Origin: Phycicoccus sp. Soil748
GTDB taxonomy: Bacteria; Actinomycetota; Actinomycetes; Actinomycetales; Dermatophilaceae
Direction of reading: 5' to 3'
Length of the DNA stretch: 64,000 nt
NCBI RefSeq assembly: GCF_001428025.1
Contig: NZ_LMSC01000005.1
Coordinates: 92,000 to 155,999 of the forward strand
Shown: positions 1 through 8,869 of the stretch, piece after piece
How positions within the stretch are numbered: position 1 is the stretch's first letter
Layout: every line of letters begins with the position of its first letter
Position numbers and translations under genes: made by a program
The notes under the pieces: model-generated
Databases searched by the model: none
The model's input: only the letters and a program-made list of their open reading frames with translations
Told to the model about the DNA's origin: nothing

Positions 1-899
1 CGCTTGAGCCAGATGTCCAGGAGCACGTCGAGGACCACGGCGACGAGGACCTCGCCGCGGCGGTGCGGCTCTGCGAACTCAGGCAGGTCGGCCCAGTTCG
101 CCGGTGGCGGGTCGAGGGCGGAGTGGCGCAGTGCGCCGCGACCGTGGCTCAGCACGTGCCCTATCTGCTCGGCGACCCCGGTGAGGACGCCGCGGCGAAG
201 CCGCTCCAGGGTGACCTGCCGCCCGCTGATCCTGCCGTTCTTGTCTGCGGGGCCGAGGGCCTGCTCGACGACCGGCCGCATCGAGAAGACCGACAGCAGG
301 GCGACCATGTCGGCGAGTCCTTCGTGCAGGGCGGCCTGGTCGGGCAGGCCGGGCTCGAGGTACCGGCGTCGCAGCCCGTCGAGGACCGCGTGGGTGGTCT
401 CGTGCACGACGACGTCGTAGCTCAGGCACGTGTACACGGGGCCGGACCGCCCGACGGCCGGGACGTACCCGAACAGCAGCGACCGGTCCTCGTAGGAGTA
501 GTACGCGTTGGCCTCGGCGAAGGCGTGCGGGACCAGGTGCAGGTGGTGGCCGGGGAACCCCCAGGGGAGCCGGCGCCCGAGCGCCGACTCGAACGTCGCC
601 AGGGTGCGGGTCGCGACCGTGTACACCTGCTGGGCGTGGAAGGCGAAGCTCCTCACCAGCTCGGTGTCGGACGCGTCCGCGTAGGGGTCCTTGCCCGTGA
701 TCGCGGGGTGCAACCGGTACTGGCCGGAGGAGGCGTCGAAGTCGACGACGTGGAACCGCGGCCCCCGCGGGCCGTCCTCCACCCGGTCCCACGGCACCCG
801 CACGGTGGCGGTCAGGATGGAACCGTCGTCCCCGGTCACCGACGGGTCCTGGGCGATCACCCGCAGGTCGATGTGCGTACGGGTCGCCTGGGTCCCCAC
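1..899 (-). CDS. HExxH metalloprotease-like protein, 3' part cut by window edge
   Basis: Translating the minus strand from a GTG at 899 gives 299 residues with no stop before the window edge, so the C-terminus is missing. Residues 166-170 read HETTH, a zinc-binding HExxH motif, and HEGLAD follows at 192-197. That spacing is close to the HExxH...NExxSD arrangement of thermolysin-like gluzincins, so H166, H170 and E193 are the likely zinc ligands. No signal peptide is visible, so an intracellular location or unusual export is inferred. The start lies one base after the stop of the DUF2235 gene, implying one operon. Other reading frames here are arginine-rich shadows. Family membership below gluzincin level is not recognised. 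Confidence 0.72.
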   Translation of the reverse strand, partial: MGTQATRTHIDLRVIAQDPSVTGDDGSILTATVRVPWDRVEDGPRGPRFHVVDFDASSGQYRLHPAITGKDPYADASDTELVRSFAFHAQQVYTVATRTLATFESALGRRLPWGFPGHHLHLVPHAFAEANAYYSYEDRSLLFGYVPAVGRSGPVYTCLSYDVVVHETTHAVLDGLRRRYLEPGLPDQAALHEGLADMVALLSVFSMRPVVEQALGPADKNGRISGRQVTLERLRRGVLTGVAEQIGHVLSHGRGALRHSALDPPPANWADLPEFAEPHRRGEVLVAVVLDVLLDIWLK

Positions 900-900
900 G

Positions 901-1968
901 TCACAGGCCCTTCGGGCGGTACGGGTGTGCGGTGCCCGTGGTCCCGTCCACGCGAAGGCGCACCGAGCTGTGGAAGGTGTCGCCCGGTCGTGGGTCGCGG
1001 GGCCGCCACCCGGGTCCGGCAAGCGCCCAGGGCCACGGGTGTGGATGGATGGCGCCCTCGACGGCGTACGCCTCCGGCAGGGGCTCGCCGACTCCTGCGC
1101 CCAGCATCTTCTCGTGCCGTGCAGCGTCCAGCTGCAGCCCAGCCTTGTCGGCCTCACCGGTCATCCATGCCAACGTGATGTCGGCGAGCCGATGGTCCGG
1201 GTACAGGCCGCCGACGTCGCTGTGCACCCCCGGGAACCAGGCCTCTGCCAGCGCGCCTCCGCGCTGGGCGAGCTGCTCGGGGTCGAACCGGTAGACCGCG
1301 TACGGGCCGCGGTTCTCGTCCAGGGCCATCGCGTGCCGGCCGACCGCGACGTTGGAGACCTTGCGGGTGAACGGCCAGTGGGCCTGCTCGAACTGGGCTT
1401 TGAGGTTGAGCCAGCCGACGAACTTCACCGTGTCCCACACGCCGAGGAAGGCCACGTTGCGGGCGAAGCGGTTGAACTCGGGGTTGCCGAAGCCCTCACC
1501 GAAGTCCTGCCGCTGGGCCCAGAAGCGCTTCTCCTGCGCCTCGCTCGGGTCCGGCGCGGTGTTCCTCGCATACAGCTTCAACGCATACGGCACCAGGTTC
1601 TCGGCCCCCGGGCGCAGCAGCCCCACCGTGCGGAGCATCCCCGTCAGCGCCAACGACGTGTACGCGCCACGACTGAACCCGAACACCATCACGCGGTCGC
1701 CCGGCCGGTAGTGGTTCATCAGCCACGTGTACGCCTCGGCGATGTTGTCCCGGATGCCGTAGCCGACGACCAGACCCGCCGCCCGCGTGGCCGCCTGTCC
1801 CGCCCGGGTCGTCGCGCTCCGGGCTCCCATCGTCCCCACACCCGGGTCGTAGTACACCAGCTGATCGTCGTTCTTCACGCACAGGTCGTAGATCCGGGCG
1901 ACGTTCGTGGAACCGGTCTCCGGCTCGTTCGCGGTGCCGTCCAGGCAGACCACCAGGTTGCGACCCAC
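901..1968 (-). CDS. DUF2235 domain (T6SS-Tle1-like) alpha/beta hydrolase
   Basis: A 355-residue protein of the DUF2235 family, which includes Tle1-type phospholipases and uncharacterised alpha/beta hydrolases. The N-terminus has the typical LVVCLDGTANE strand-loop, a nucleophile elbow GFSRG with Ser about residue 99, and the family block FPGVHSDVGGLYPDHRLAD with the acid/His region. No signal peptide or membrane segment is seen. The GTG at 1968 is chosen because GGAGG precedes it with a 6-base gap and homology begins directly after it; the frame stays open upstream but that part is low complexity. It is followed at once by the metalloprotease-like gene. The substrate is unknown; lipid or ester hydrolysis is inferred from the family. 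Confidence 0.85.
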   Translation of the reverse strand: MGRNLVVCLDGTANEPETGSTNVARIYDLCVKNDDQLVYYDPGVGTMGARSATTRAGQAATRAAGLVVGYGIRDNIAEAYTWLMNHYRPGDRVMVFGFSRGAYTSLALTGMLRTVGLLRPGAENLVPYALKLYARNTAPDPSEAQEKRFWAQRQDFGEGFGNPEFNRFARNVAFLGVWDTVKFVGWLNLKAQFEQAHWPFTRKVSNVAVGRHAMALDENRGPYAVYRFDPEQLAQRGGALAEAWFPGVHSDVGGLYPDHRLADITLAWMTGEADKAGLQLDAARHEKMLGAGVGEPLPEAYAVEGAIHPHPWPWALAGPGWRPRDPRPGDTFHSSVRLRVDGTTGTAHPYRPKGL

Positions 1969-2134
1969 ACCGAACCTCCGATCCCGGCACCCACCGCACG
2001 GCTCCCCACGCGCGCCGCGCTCCGTACCACCTGAAGGAGACGGGGAAGCCGACTCCTGATACTCCTCGGACCCCTGCCAGGACGCAACGAGGTGTCGGTT
2101 TCGAGCCCGTGCTGCTGCCCGGAGAGAGAGTCCG

Positions 2135-2704
2135 TCAAGCCGTGGCTCGCGTTGGCTGGTATCGCAGGGCGACCACCCCCGACTGGAACTGCCGGCGATC
2201 CATGAGCTGGAGCTGGATGCGTTCGCGCAGCCCGGAGAGCAACGTCGGCCCGTGTCCGGCAAGGACCGGCTGCACCAGGAACACGTACTCGTCGATCAGC
2301 CCCAGATCTGCCAACGCCAGGGGGAGCGTCACGCCACCCACGAACAGGCCCTCGCCCGGCTCCTGCTTGAGCCGCTGGACCATCTGCGCCAAGTCGCCTC
2401 GCACCAGCTCGGCATTCCAGTCGACACCGTCCAGCGTGCTCGACACGACGTACTTCTTCGTCCGGTCGATGGCCTCGGCGAAGGGGACCTGCCACTCACC
2501 CATCCAGTCCGGCCACGCGCCCGTGTCCGGCTTGCGCCATGCCGACTCCATCATCTCGTACGTCACCCGGCCGAAGAGCAGGGCGTCGGCGCGTTCCATC
2601 TCAGCGGTCCAGTAACGCATCGACTCCTGGTCGGGGGCGAGCCCTGCCTCGTGGTGGCAGCAACCGTCGAGTGTGACGTTGATCGAGTAGCGGAGTGGTC
2701 TCAT
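2135..2704 (-). CDS. dihydrofolate reductase family (RibD C-terminal domain) protein
   Basis: A 189-residue protein of the RibD_C/DHFR-like fold. It opens with RPLRYSINVTLDGCCHH, typical of these reductases, and has the mid-segment FGRVTYEMMESAW and the nucleotide-binding stretch EGLFVGGVTLPLALADLGLIDEY, matching the usual GG...L...LIDE pattern. Such proteins probably bind NADPH, but their substrates are generally unknown. The ATG at 2704 is preferred because GGAG lies 9 bases upstream; another ATG 15 bases earlier has no ribosome site. It is divergent from the UvrA-like gene, and the intergenic region carries a 16-bp tandem repeat. Confidence 0.85.
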   Translation of the reverse strand: MRPLRYSINVTLDGCCHHEAGLAPDQESMRYWTAEMERADALLFGRVTYEMMESAWRKPDTGAWPDWMGEWQVPFAEAIDRTKKYVVSSTLDGVDWNAELVRGDLAQMVQRLKQEPGEGLFVGGVTLPLALADLGLIDEYVFLVQPVLAGHGPTLLSGLRERIQLQLMDRRQFQSGVVALRYQPTRATA

Positions 2705-2769
2705 GTCGGTGGTCTCCATGTGAAGTGCGCGGCCCGCCTTCACCAGACCGTCCTGGAACCACTGTCGGC

Positions 2770-2833
2770 GCCATCCCTCATCTCCGCCATCCCTCATCTC
2801 CGCCATCCCTCATCTCCGCCATCCCTCATCTGC
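2770..2833. repeat. four tandem copies of a 16-bp unit in a divergent promoter region
   Basis: GCCATCCCTCATCTCC occurs at 2770, 2786 and 2802, and a fourth copy with one change (…CTGC) at 2818; a partial fifth copy follows. On the minus strand each unit reads GGAGATGAGGGATGGC, so it contains ribosome-site-like and ATG-like strings 66-130 bases upstream of the reductase start. It sits between two divergent genes (starts 2704 and 2936). A slippage-prone tract or a regulator-binding array are both possible. Confidence 0.9.
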
Positions 2834-2935
2834 GCCATCACGCAGCGGCATCTGGCCCGGGCCGCGCGTCTTTCGCCGCCGGTGGGACGGTGGGCCGGTG
2901 GTGCGCAGCGGTCGTGCAGCGGCTAGACAGGGGAC

Positions 2936-5407
2936 GTGCCCCACGACCCGAACGACCACTTCGTCCACGTCCGCGGAGCCAGCGAGCACAACCTCAAGAA
3001 CGTCGATGTCGACCTGCCACGTGACGCGATGGTGGCCTTCACCGGGGTCTCGGGGTCGGGCAAGTCGTCGCTGGCCTTCGGCACGCTCTACGCGGAGGCG
3101 CAGCGTCGCTACTTCGAGTCGGTCGCTCCCTACGCCCGCCGGTTGGTGCAGCAGATGGGCGCCCCCCACGTGCAGGAGATCACGGGGCTGCCGCCGGCGG
3201 TGGCGTTGCAGCAGCGCCGCGGCGCCCCGAGCTCACGCTCCAGTGTCGGCACGCTCACGACCTTGTCCAACCTCCTCCGAATGCTCTACTCACGCGCTGG
3301 CACCTACCCCGCCGGCACGGATCGCTTAGCGGCAGAGGCGTTCTCGCCCAACACCGTGGCCGGCGCCTGCCCTCGGTGCCACGGCCTCGGGGAGGAGCAC
3401 GACGTCAGCGAGGAGCTGATGGTGCCGGACACCTCCCTGACCATCCGCGAGGGCGCGATCGCCGCGTGGCCCGGCGCCTGGCAGGGCGCCAACCTGCGCA
3501 GCATCGTGACCGGCCTCGGCATCGACGTCGACAAGCCCTGGCGGTCCCTGAAGGCGAAGGACCGGCAGTGGCTGCTGTTCACCGACGAGCAGCCGAAGGT
3601 CTTCATCAAGCCCGAACGTGACCGCGTCGACCACGGCTACCACGGCCTGTTCTGGAGCGCCCGCGCGCACGTCCACCACGTCCTGGCCACCTCCAAGAGC
3701 CAGATGATGCGGGACAAGGCGATGCGCTTCATGCGCAGCGTCCCCTGCCCGGACTGCGGGGGCAGCGGGCTGCGTCCGGAGGCGCTGAGGGTGACGTTCC
3801 GGGGCCTGAGCATCGCCGAGGTGAACGCGCTGTCGTTCACCGAGCTGGTCGCCCTCCTGCAGCCGGTGGCCGGGCTGTCCGAGGCCGCCGCGGCGACGCC
3901 GGCAGCCGACTCCGGTGAGGCGACCGAGGTGGCGGTGCGGCTGTGTGCCGACCTCGTCGCGCGGGTCCGGGTGCTGCTCGACCTCGGGCTGGGCTACCTC
4001 TCGTTGGGGCGCAGCTCCACGACGCTGTCACCGGGCGAAGCGCAACGCCTGCGCATCGCCACGCAGCTGCGGTCGGGGCTGTTCGGGGTGGTGTACGTCC
4101 TCGACGAGCCCTCGGCAGGGCTGCACCCGGCCGACGCGGCTCCGCTCCTCGACGTCCTCGAGACGCTCAAGGGTTCGGGCAACTCGCTGTTCGTCGTCGA
4201 GCACGACCTCGACATCGTGCGTCGAGCCGACTGGGTCGTCGACATCGGCCCGGGCGCCGGTGAGAACGGTGGGCAGGTCCTGTACTCCGGGCCGGTCGCG
4301 GGCCTCGAGCAGGTGGCGGACTCCGTGACCGGAGCACACCTCTTCGGCCGGGTGGAGGCGCCGCCCCGCCCCCAGCGCGTCCCCCAGGGGTGGCTGCACC
4401 TGCGGGGCATCAGCCGGCACAACCTCGAGGACCTCTCGGTCGACGTGCCGCTGTGCGTCATGACGGCGGTGACAGGGGTCTCCGGCTCGGGCAAGTCGAC
4501 CCTGGTCACCCAGGTGCTGGCCGAGCTGGTGCGCCGTCACCTCGGGCAGGCCCCCGACGATGCCGAGGACACCGAGCTCGAGATCGACGTCGACGAGGCC
4601 ACCGGGCTGGAGTCCTTCGACCGGCTCGTGCGCGTGGACCAGCGCCCGATCGGCCGCACCCCGCGCTCCAACCTGGCGACCTATACGGGCCTCTTCGACG
4701 CCGTGCGCAAGGTGTATGCCGCGACGCCGGCAGCCCGTGAGCGCGGGTACGGCGCGGGTCGCTTCTCGTTCAACGTGGCCGAGGGGCGGTGCGAGACGTG
4801 CCAGGGGGAGGGCTTCGTCACGGTCGAGCTGCTCTTCCTGCCCGGCACCTATGCGCCGTGCCCGGCCTGCCACGGGGCGCGCTACAACCCCGAGACCCTG
4901 GAGATCGAGTACCGGGGCAAGAACGTCGCGGAGGTGCTCGCCATGTCGGTGGACGAGGCTTCCGAGTTCCTCGCCGACGTGCCGGCGGCCGCGCGCAGCC
5001 TGATGACGCTGGGTGAGGTCGGGCTGGGTTACCTGCGTCTGGGGCAACCCGCCACCGAGCTCAGCGGCGGGGAGGCCCAACGGATCAAGCTGGCAACCGA
5101 GCTGCAGCGCGCGCGTCGAGGGCACGCGCTCTACCTGCTCGACGAGCCGACGGCAGGGTTGCATCCCGCCGACATCGCCCTGCTGTTGCGCCAGCTGCAC
5201 CGGCTGGTGGACGCGGGCAACACCGTGGTGCTGGTCGAGCACGACCTCGACACGATCATCAGCGCCGACTGGGTCATCGACCTGGGTCCACGCGGCGGGG
5301 ACGAGGGCGGTCGCGTGGTGGCTACGGGCACACCAGAAGAGGTTGCCCGGGCCGAGGCCAGCGCCACCGCGACGTACCTGGCCGCCCGCCTCTCGTCCCA
5401 CGGGTGA
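2936..5407 (+). CDS. UvrA-like ABC ATPase (short UvrA2-type paralogue)
   Basis: An 823-residue tandem ABC ATPase of the excinuclease UvrA family. Walker A motifs GVSGSGKSS (about residue 37) and GVSGSGKST (about 514), signatures LSPGEAQR and LSGGEAQR, and Walker B stretches [11 protein letters not shown] and [11 protein letters not shown] are all present. Zinc-finger-like CxxC pairs (CPRCHG, CPDCGG, CETCQG, CPACHG) remain. It is about 130 residues shorter than housekeeping UvrA, fitting UvrA2-type proteins that lack the UvrB-binding insertion and are linked to DNA-adduct or drug tolerance. No uvrB or uvrC is nearby, so a classic repair operon is unlikely. The GTG start gives the expected N-terminus [15 protein letters not shown] shortly after. 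Confidence 0.92.
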   Translation: MPHDPNDHFVHVRGASEHNLKNVDVDLPRDAMVAFTGVSGSGKSSLAFGTLYAEAQRRYFESVAPYARRLVQQMGAPHVQEITGLPPAVALQQRRGAPSSRSSVGTLTTLSNLLRMLYSRAGTYPAGTDRLAAEAFSPNTVAGACPRCHGLGEEHDVSEELMVPDTSLTIREGAIAAWPGAWQGANLRSIVTGLGIDVDKPWRSLKAKDRQWLLFTDEQPKVFIKPERDRVDHGYHGLFWSARAHVHHVLATSKSQMMRDKAMRFMRSVPCPDCGGSGLRPEALRVTFRGLSIAEVNALSFTELVALLQPVAGLSEAAAATPAADSGEATEVAVRLCADLVARVRVLLDLGLGYLSLGRSSTTLSPGEAQRLRIATQLRSGLFGVVYVLDEPSAGLHPADAAPLLDVLETLKGSGNSLFVVEHDLDIVRRADWVVDIGPGAGENGGQVLYSGPVAGLEQVADSVTGAHLFGRVEAPPRPQRVPQGWLHLRGISRHNLEDLSVDVPLCVMTAVTGVSGSGKSTLVTQVLAELVRRHLGQAPDDAEDTELEIDVDEATGLESFDRLVRVDQRPIGRTPRSNLATYTGLFDAVRKVYAATPAARERGYGAGRFSFNVAEGRCETCQGEGFVTVELLFLPGTYAPCPACHGARYNPETLEIEYRGKNVAEVLAMSVDEASEFLADVPAAARSLMTLGEVGLGYLRLGQPATELSGGEAQRIKLATELQRARRGHALYLLDEPTAGLHPADIALLLRQLHRLVDAGNTVVLVEHDLDTIISADWVIDLGPRGGDEGGRVVATGTPEEVARAEASATATYLAARLSSHG

Positions 5408-5432
5408 CACAGGTGCAGTCCGCCGGCAGGAC

Positions 5433-5918
5433 CTATCCGCGCACGTGGGGTGCAGAGTGCACTCGTACGCCGTCCCGGGATTGTTCTGCCGGGGAGCCGA
5501 CAGCGTCAGTCGTCTTCGACCAGGTCCATGCGTAGTAGACGACACCGCCCAGCAGAGCGACCTCGGCGAGGCTGCCGACGATGTAGTAGCTCCACTCGCC
5601 GATGGCGCCCCCCGCGATCGTGACTGCGTAGAGGACGGCCGCGACGAGGTTGGCCATCCGCGTGGCCCTCACCGGCAGGACGAGGCTCAGGAACACCATC
5701 AGGCTGGGGACCAGGACGTAGATCGTCACGCCCAGCAGGAAGCCCTGTCCGATGGTGAAGGCGAACATCTTGCCGGCTGCGATGTCCGCCCGTACGTCGG
5801 CTCGGAATGAGCTGAACAGGTCCACGTACGCAAAGACGAACAGCATGGACGTCCACAGCGCGGAGATCTTGGTTCTTGGGCTGATCCAAGGGTCCTGGTA
5901 ATGGTTCCTGGCGGTCAC
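5433..5918 (-). CDS. DUF6326-like four-helix membrane protein
   Basis: A 161-residue hydrophobic protein with about four membrane segments (ALWTSMLFVFAYVDLF, FTIGQGFLLGVTIYVLVPSLMVFLSLVL, ANLVAAVLYAVTIAG, YIVGSLAEVALLGGVVYYAWTW). The pattern LWTSMLFVFAYVDLFS after a short soluble head resembles the DUF6326 family of small bacterial membrane proteins. The GTG at 5918 is chosen because GGGAGG precedes it by five bases; the frame further upstream is not protein-like. It converges on the UvrA-like gene with a 25-base gap. Function unknown. Confidence 0.72.
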   Translation of the reverse strand: MTARNHYQDPWISPRTKISALWTSMLFVFAYVDLFSSFRADVRADIAAGKMFAFTIGQGFLLGVTIYVLVPSLMVFLSLVLPVRATRMANLVAAVLYAVTIAGGAIGEWSYYIVGSLAEVALLGGVVYYAWTWSKTTDAVGSPAEQSRDGVRVHSAPHVRG

Positions 5919-6053
5919 GGTTGCCTCCCAAGGGCCGTTCGGGCTTGGGCGCCCGACAAGGCGGGACTGTCCCGCTGGTCCAAGCATTTCGGCCCGCTCC
6001 ACCTCTCGGCAGAGGCACAGGTCCTGCGGCGAGGGGCCGCCCACGCTGCGACG

Positions 6054-7001
6054 TCAGGCTGTCCCGGGTGCGTCGTGAGCCGCAGCCGTCAGGACGAGAA
6101 CGAGAACGAGGACGAGCCCGAGCAGGAACGCGGCCGTGCCCACGGACACCGTGGCCAGCACGATGCGCCGAGAGCGGTCGACCGCCTGCGGACTGCCGAC
6201 GTAGACGATCTTGGTGGGGTCGGCGTTGGCCAGCTGCATCGACGCGGCGGCGAGCTTGGCGTCCGCTGCGTCGAGAGCCTGCACGGCGACGGTCCGAGCG
6301 GTCGTCAGCGTCCGGTACCCGGTCATCAGTGGCGCGAAGCGGGTCAGCTCGGCCTCAGCAGCGGCGATGGAGGTCGCCATGGCAGCCGCTCCCACGGCGT
6401 TGCCGGCAGCGCGGGCGAACGCCTGCTGCTGCACGAGCCCGTCGACCCGGGCGAGCTGCGCCTCATACGCGTTCTGCGGGTCGGCCACGGCGTTCCTGGC
6501 GGTGAACTGGCTGATGGCGGCGGTGGCCGCTGCCACGGCCCGCTGCGCTCCGTCGACTGCGGCCTGAGCGGACTGCACCTGGCTCTCGAAGAGGGTATGC
6601 AGCGTCTGGACGGTCACGTCCTCGAGGATCGGGACGACGGTGTCCTCGTCCATGCTGGTGTACGCGACGGCGACGCTGGCGCTCGACCCGCGCTGCGTGA
6701 CGACGAGTCCTGCAGCGAGGTCGTCCGGGGAGACCTTCGTCCTGGCCACCACCGCACTGCGCACCACCGGGCCGGAAGCGGTGGCCTCGAAAGCAGAGAC
6801 GAACTGGGTGACCCCCTGCGCGCCTGCGTACTGGGTGTCCAACCCGCCGACGAGGGCTGACGGGTCGACCACCGCCGTCGCCGTGTACTCGACCGGCTGG
6901 GGCAGCAACAGCCCCACCGTGGCCGACATCGCCAGAAGGGGTAGCACGATGACCAATGCAAGCAGCGGCCTGGCTGCTGTGAAGAAGCCCAAAACCCCCA
7001 T
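6054..7001 (-). CDS. Wzz-like chain-length-determinant membrane protein
   Basis: A 315-residue protein with one membrane helix near each end (about residues 10-32 and 286-311) and a long alanine-rich, heptad-like middle. This is the layout of polysaccharide co-polymerase/Wzz-type proteins: N-TM, periplasmic-type alpha/beta head (YTATAVVDPSAL…), coiled coil, C-TM. No tyrosine-kinase domain, and no polymerase, flippase or glycosyltransferase gene is adjacent, so any role in polysaccharide length control is inference. The ATG at 7001 (AAAGG about 7 bases upstream) gives the N-terminal helix; a GTG two codons earlier is possible. Confidence 0.65.
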   Translation of the reverse strand: MGVLGFFTAARPLLALVIVLPLLAMSATVGLLLPQPVEYTATAVVDPSALVGGLDTQYAGAQGVTQFVSAFEATASGPVVRSAVVARTKVSPDDLAAGLVVTQRGSSASVAVAYTSMDEDTVVPILEDVTVQTLHTLFESQVQSAQAAVDGAQRAVAAATAAISQFTARNAVADPQNAYEAQLARVDGLVQQQAFARAAGNAVGAAAMATSIAAAEAELTRFAPLMTGYRTLTTARTVAVQALDAADAKLAAASMQLANADPTKIVYVGSPQAVDRSRRIVLATVSVGTAAFLLGLVLVLVLVLTAAAHDAPGTA

Positions 7002-7362
7002 GGTCACACCTTTCTCGGCATGGCTCCCCGTCCCGGCGGAGTCCACCCCGTCCTTGCCATGCAGCCGGCTCCGCCGCCAACCGCGCACCGCGGGCGGCAT
7101 GCCGCCAGTGCTCACCTGCAGGACGGCCCGCATGGCGCCCAGTGCGTGGGCCCCGCTCCTGCTCGTGCAGACCCATCCACACCGATCACTTCGTCCATCC
7201 TTACAGGCCCGACCAGACCGACACTTCCCTCATTTCGCCTAGTCCACCTGATCCGACCCTTCTCGCGCCGCAACGCCCTCGGGACGATTGGCTCTGCCTG
7301 AGGGAGTCGCCGGAGGAGGACGGTGAGTAGGCGGCGAAAGGCCGGGTCGGGAGGTGGCCGCC
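7002..7362. other. divergent intergenic region, no gene seen
   Basis: This 361-base stretch separates the divergent Wzz-like and DUF998 genes. Its right half (about 7170-7260) is less GC-rich than the surroundings and probably carries promoters, but no -35/-10 pair stands out. Short frames within it have no ribosome site and unnatural composition. I see no RNA gene or large palindrome. Confidence 0.6.
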
Positions 7363-8079
7363 ATGTCAGGCAGCATCCGCGAGGCGTCACCCGCGGCGCG
7401 GCACCGTGTCGGTCGGAAGGCCGCGTCCGTCAGGGTGCGGCGAGCTCTGGTGGCCTGCGGCATCGCCTACGCGGTCCTCTACCCGCTGGTGAACGATGCG
7501 ATCGCGGCGACGGTCTACGGCGGGTACAGCCGCATGTCGCAGGCGGTCAGTGAGCTGTCCGCCACCGGGGCACCGCCGAGGGCCTTCCTCACGGCGATGG
7601 GCCCGGTCTTCAGCGTGTTGCAGTTGGGGTTCGGGGTCGGGATGTGGCAGTCCGCGCACGGCGCGCGGGCGATCCGGATCGCCGGTGCCCTGATGCTGGG
7701 ACACGGCGTCATGAGCTTCTTCTGGGTCCTCGCACCCATGTCCCGCCGCGAGGTGATCGCCACCGGGGGCTCCACGTCGGCTGACACCATGCACCTGGTC
7801 CTGGCTGCCGGAACCGGCATCTTCGTGGCGTCCTACGTGGCGGTCTTCGCGGTCGCCTTCGGCTGGCGCTTCCGCGCCTACTCGGTCCTCACACTTGCCG
7901 TCGCACTGGTCTTCGGGAGGCTCAGCGCCCAGGTCGACCGCCTGGAAGCAGGGGACCCCACCCCATACATGGGCCTGTTGGAGCGGATCGGGATTGGGGC
8001 GTGGCTGCTGTGGTTGGCAATCGCCACCGTCGTCCTGCTTCGACGCAACGCCCACAATGCCGCTGGCGGCGTGCCATGA
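7363..8079 (+). CDS. DUF998-like membrane protein
   Basis: A 238-residue polytopic membrane protein with about six helices. The sequence CGIAYAVLYPLVNDAIAATVYGGYSRMSQAVSELSATGAP resembles DUF998-type integral membrane proteins, in which an early helix is followed by a conserved polar S…SEL segment. The ATG at 7363 is preferred because GGGAGG sits 8 bases upstream; a GTG three codons earlier overlaps the ribosome site itself. The next gene starts in an ATGA overlap, so the two are translationally coupled and may work together. Function unknown. Confidence 0.75.
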   Translation: MSGSIREASPAARHRVGRKAASVRVRRALVACGIAYAVLYPLVNDAIAATVYGGYSRMSQAVSELSATGAPPRAFLTAMGPVFSVLQLGFGVGMWQSAHGARAIRIAGALMLGHGVMSFFWVLAPMSRREVIATGGSTSADTMHLVLAAGTGIFVASYVAVFAVAFGWRFRAYSVLTLAVALVFGRLSAQVDRLEAGDPTPYMGLLERIGIGAWLLWLAIATVVLLRRNAHNAAGGVP

Positions 8080-8831
8080 CCCGACGCCCCTCGGGCACCC
8101 AGTCGCAGGCGCACCGCGCGTCACCCGACCCGACTTGGCGGCTTCTGTACCGGCTCGGCGCCTGGGCAGCCGCAGCGTACGTGGTCATGGTCCTCATTCC
8201 GCTGGTTCTGCTCGCCACCGTCCCCATCCCTCCGTCGTCTGGCGCCGCGCTGTTGGAGTACATCGGCACCCACCGCGTGGTCTACCTCGTGGAGCTCGTG
8301 TGCTTCGTCGGGCTCAGCGTCCCGGCCCTGGTCGTGTTCAGCGCCTGGGCCATGGCGCTCAAGCACGTGGACAAGTCGCTGGCGCTCGTGGGTGGGCTCT
8401 TCGGGATCGCCTCCGAGGTCACCGCCCTGGCAGTCGGCAGCAGTCCGCAGTCGCTCAACGGCGGACTGCTCACGTTGAGCACCGCCTACGAGTCGGCGTC
8501 CACGGCCGACCAGCGCGCCGGCCTGGCCAGCGCCGCAGACGCGGTCATCGCCACGACCAACGCGATGTCCTGGGCCGGGGTCCTGACCGCAGCCGGGATC
8601 CTGGTGCTCTCCTTGGTGGCATGGCGCGGCCCCGTGCCCGCACGCGTGGCGGCATTCGGCATCCTGACCGGAGCGGTGGGCATCGTGGCCGAGGCTCTCC
8701 GTCCGGTGATCGGGGATGGCTACCTGCTCTACGGCCTTCTCCTGCCGGTCTGGTTCGCCCTGACCGCATGGACCTTGCACACCCTCGGACGCCGTCCCCC
8801 GGCTCCTGTCACCGGGAACCCTCGCATCTGA
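8076..8831 (+). CDS. DUF4386-like membrane protein, coupled to DUF998 gene
   Basis: A 251-residue protein with a basic 30-residue head and about six hydrophobic segments (AYVVMVLIPLVLLATV, VVYLVELVCFVGLSVPALVVF, LVGGLFGIASEVTALAV, GVLTAAGILVLSLV, VAAFGILTGAVGIVAEAL, LLYGLLLPVWFALTAW). The organisation resembles DUF4386-type integral membrane proteins, but I assign this loosely. Its ATG overlaps the stop of the preceding DUF998 gene (ATGA at 8076), which fixes the start and indicates a two-gene unit. Upstream in-frame codons have shadow composition. Confidence 0.7.
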   Translation: MTRRPSGTQSQAHRASPDPTWRLLYRLGAWAAAAYVVMVLIPLVLLATVPIPPSSGAALLEYIGTHRVVYLVELVCFVGLSVPALVVFSAWAMALKHVDKSLALVGGLFGIASEVTALAVGSSPQSLNGGLLTLSTAYESASTADQRAGLASAADAVIATTNAMSWAGVLTAAGILVLSLVAWRGPVPARVAAFGILTGAVGIVAEALRPVIGDGYLLYGLLLPVWFALTAWTLHTLGRRPPAPVTGNPRI

Positions 8832-8869
8832 AGGCGGGCCCGAGCGGGCTGCCAGACTGAGTGCAGCCG

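Noticed and set aside
79-792. Arginine-rich open frame on the minus strand
   Set aside because: It is the wrong frame of the HETTH-bearing gene, which stays open without interruption from 899 to the window edge.
2770-2833. Possible CRISPR array
   Set aside because: Units are 16 bp, directly adjacent and without spacers.
7142-7330. Small plus-strand frame in the 7002-7362 gap
   Set aside because: No ribosome site, unnatural composition, no similarity noticed.
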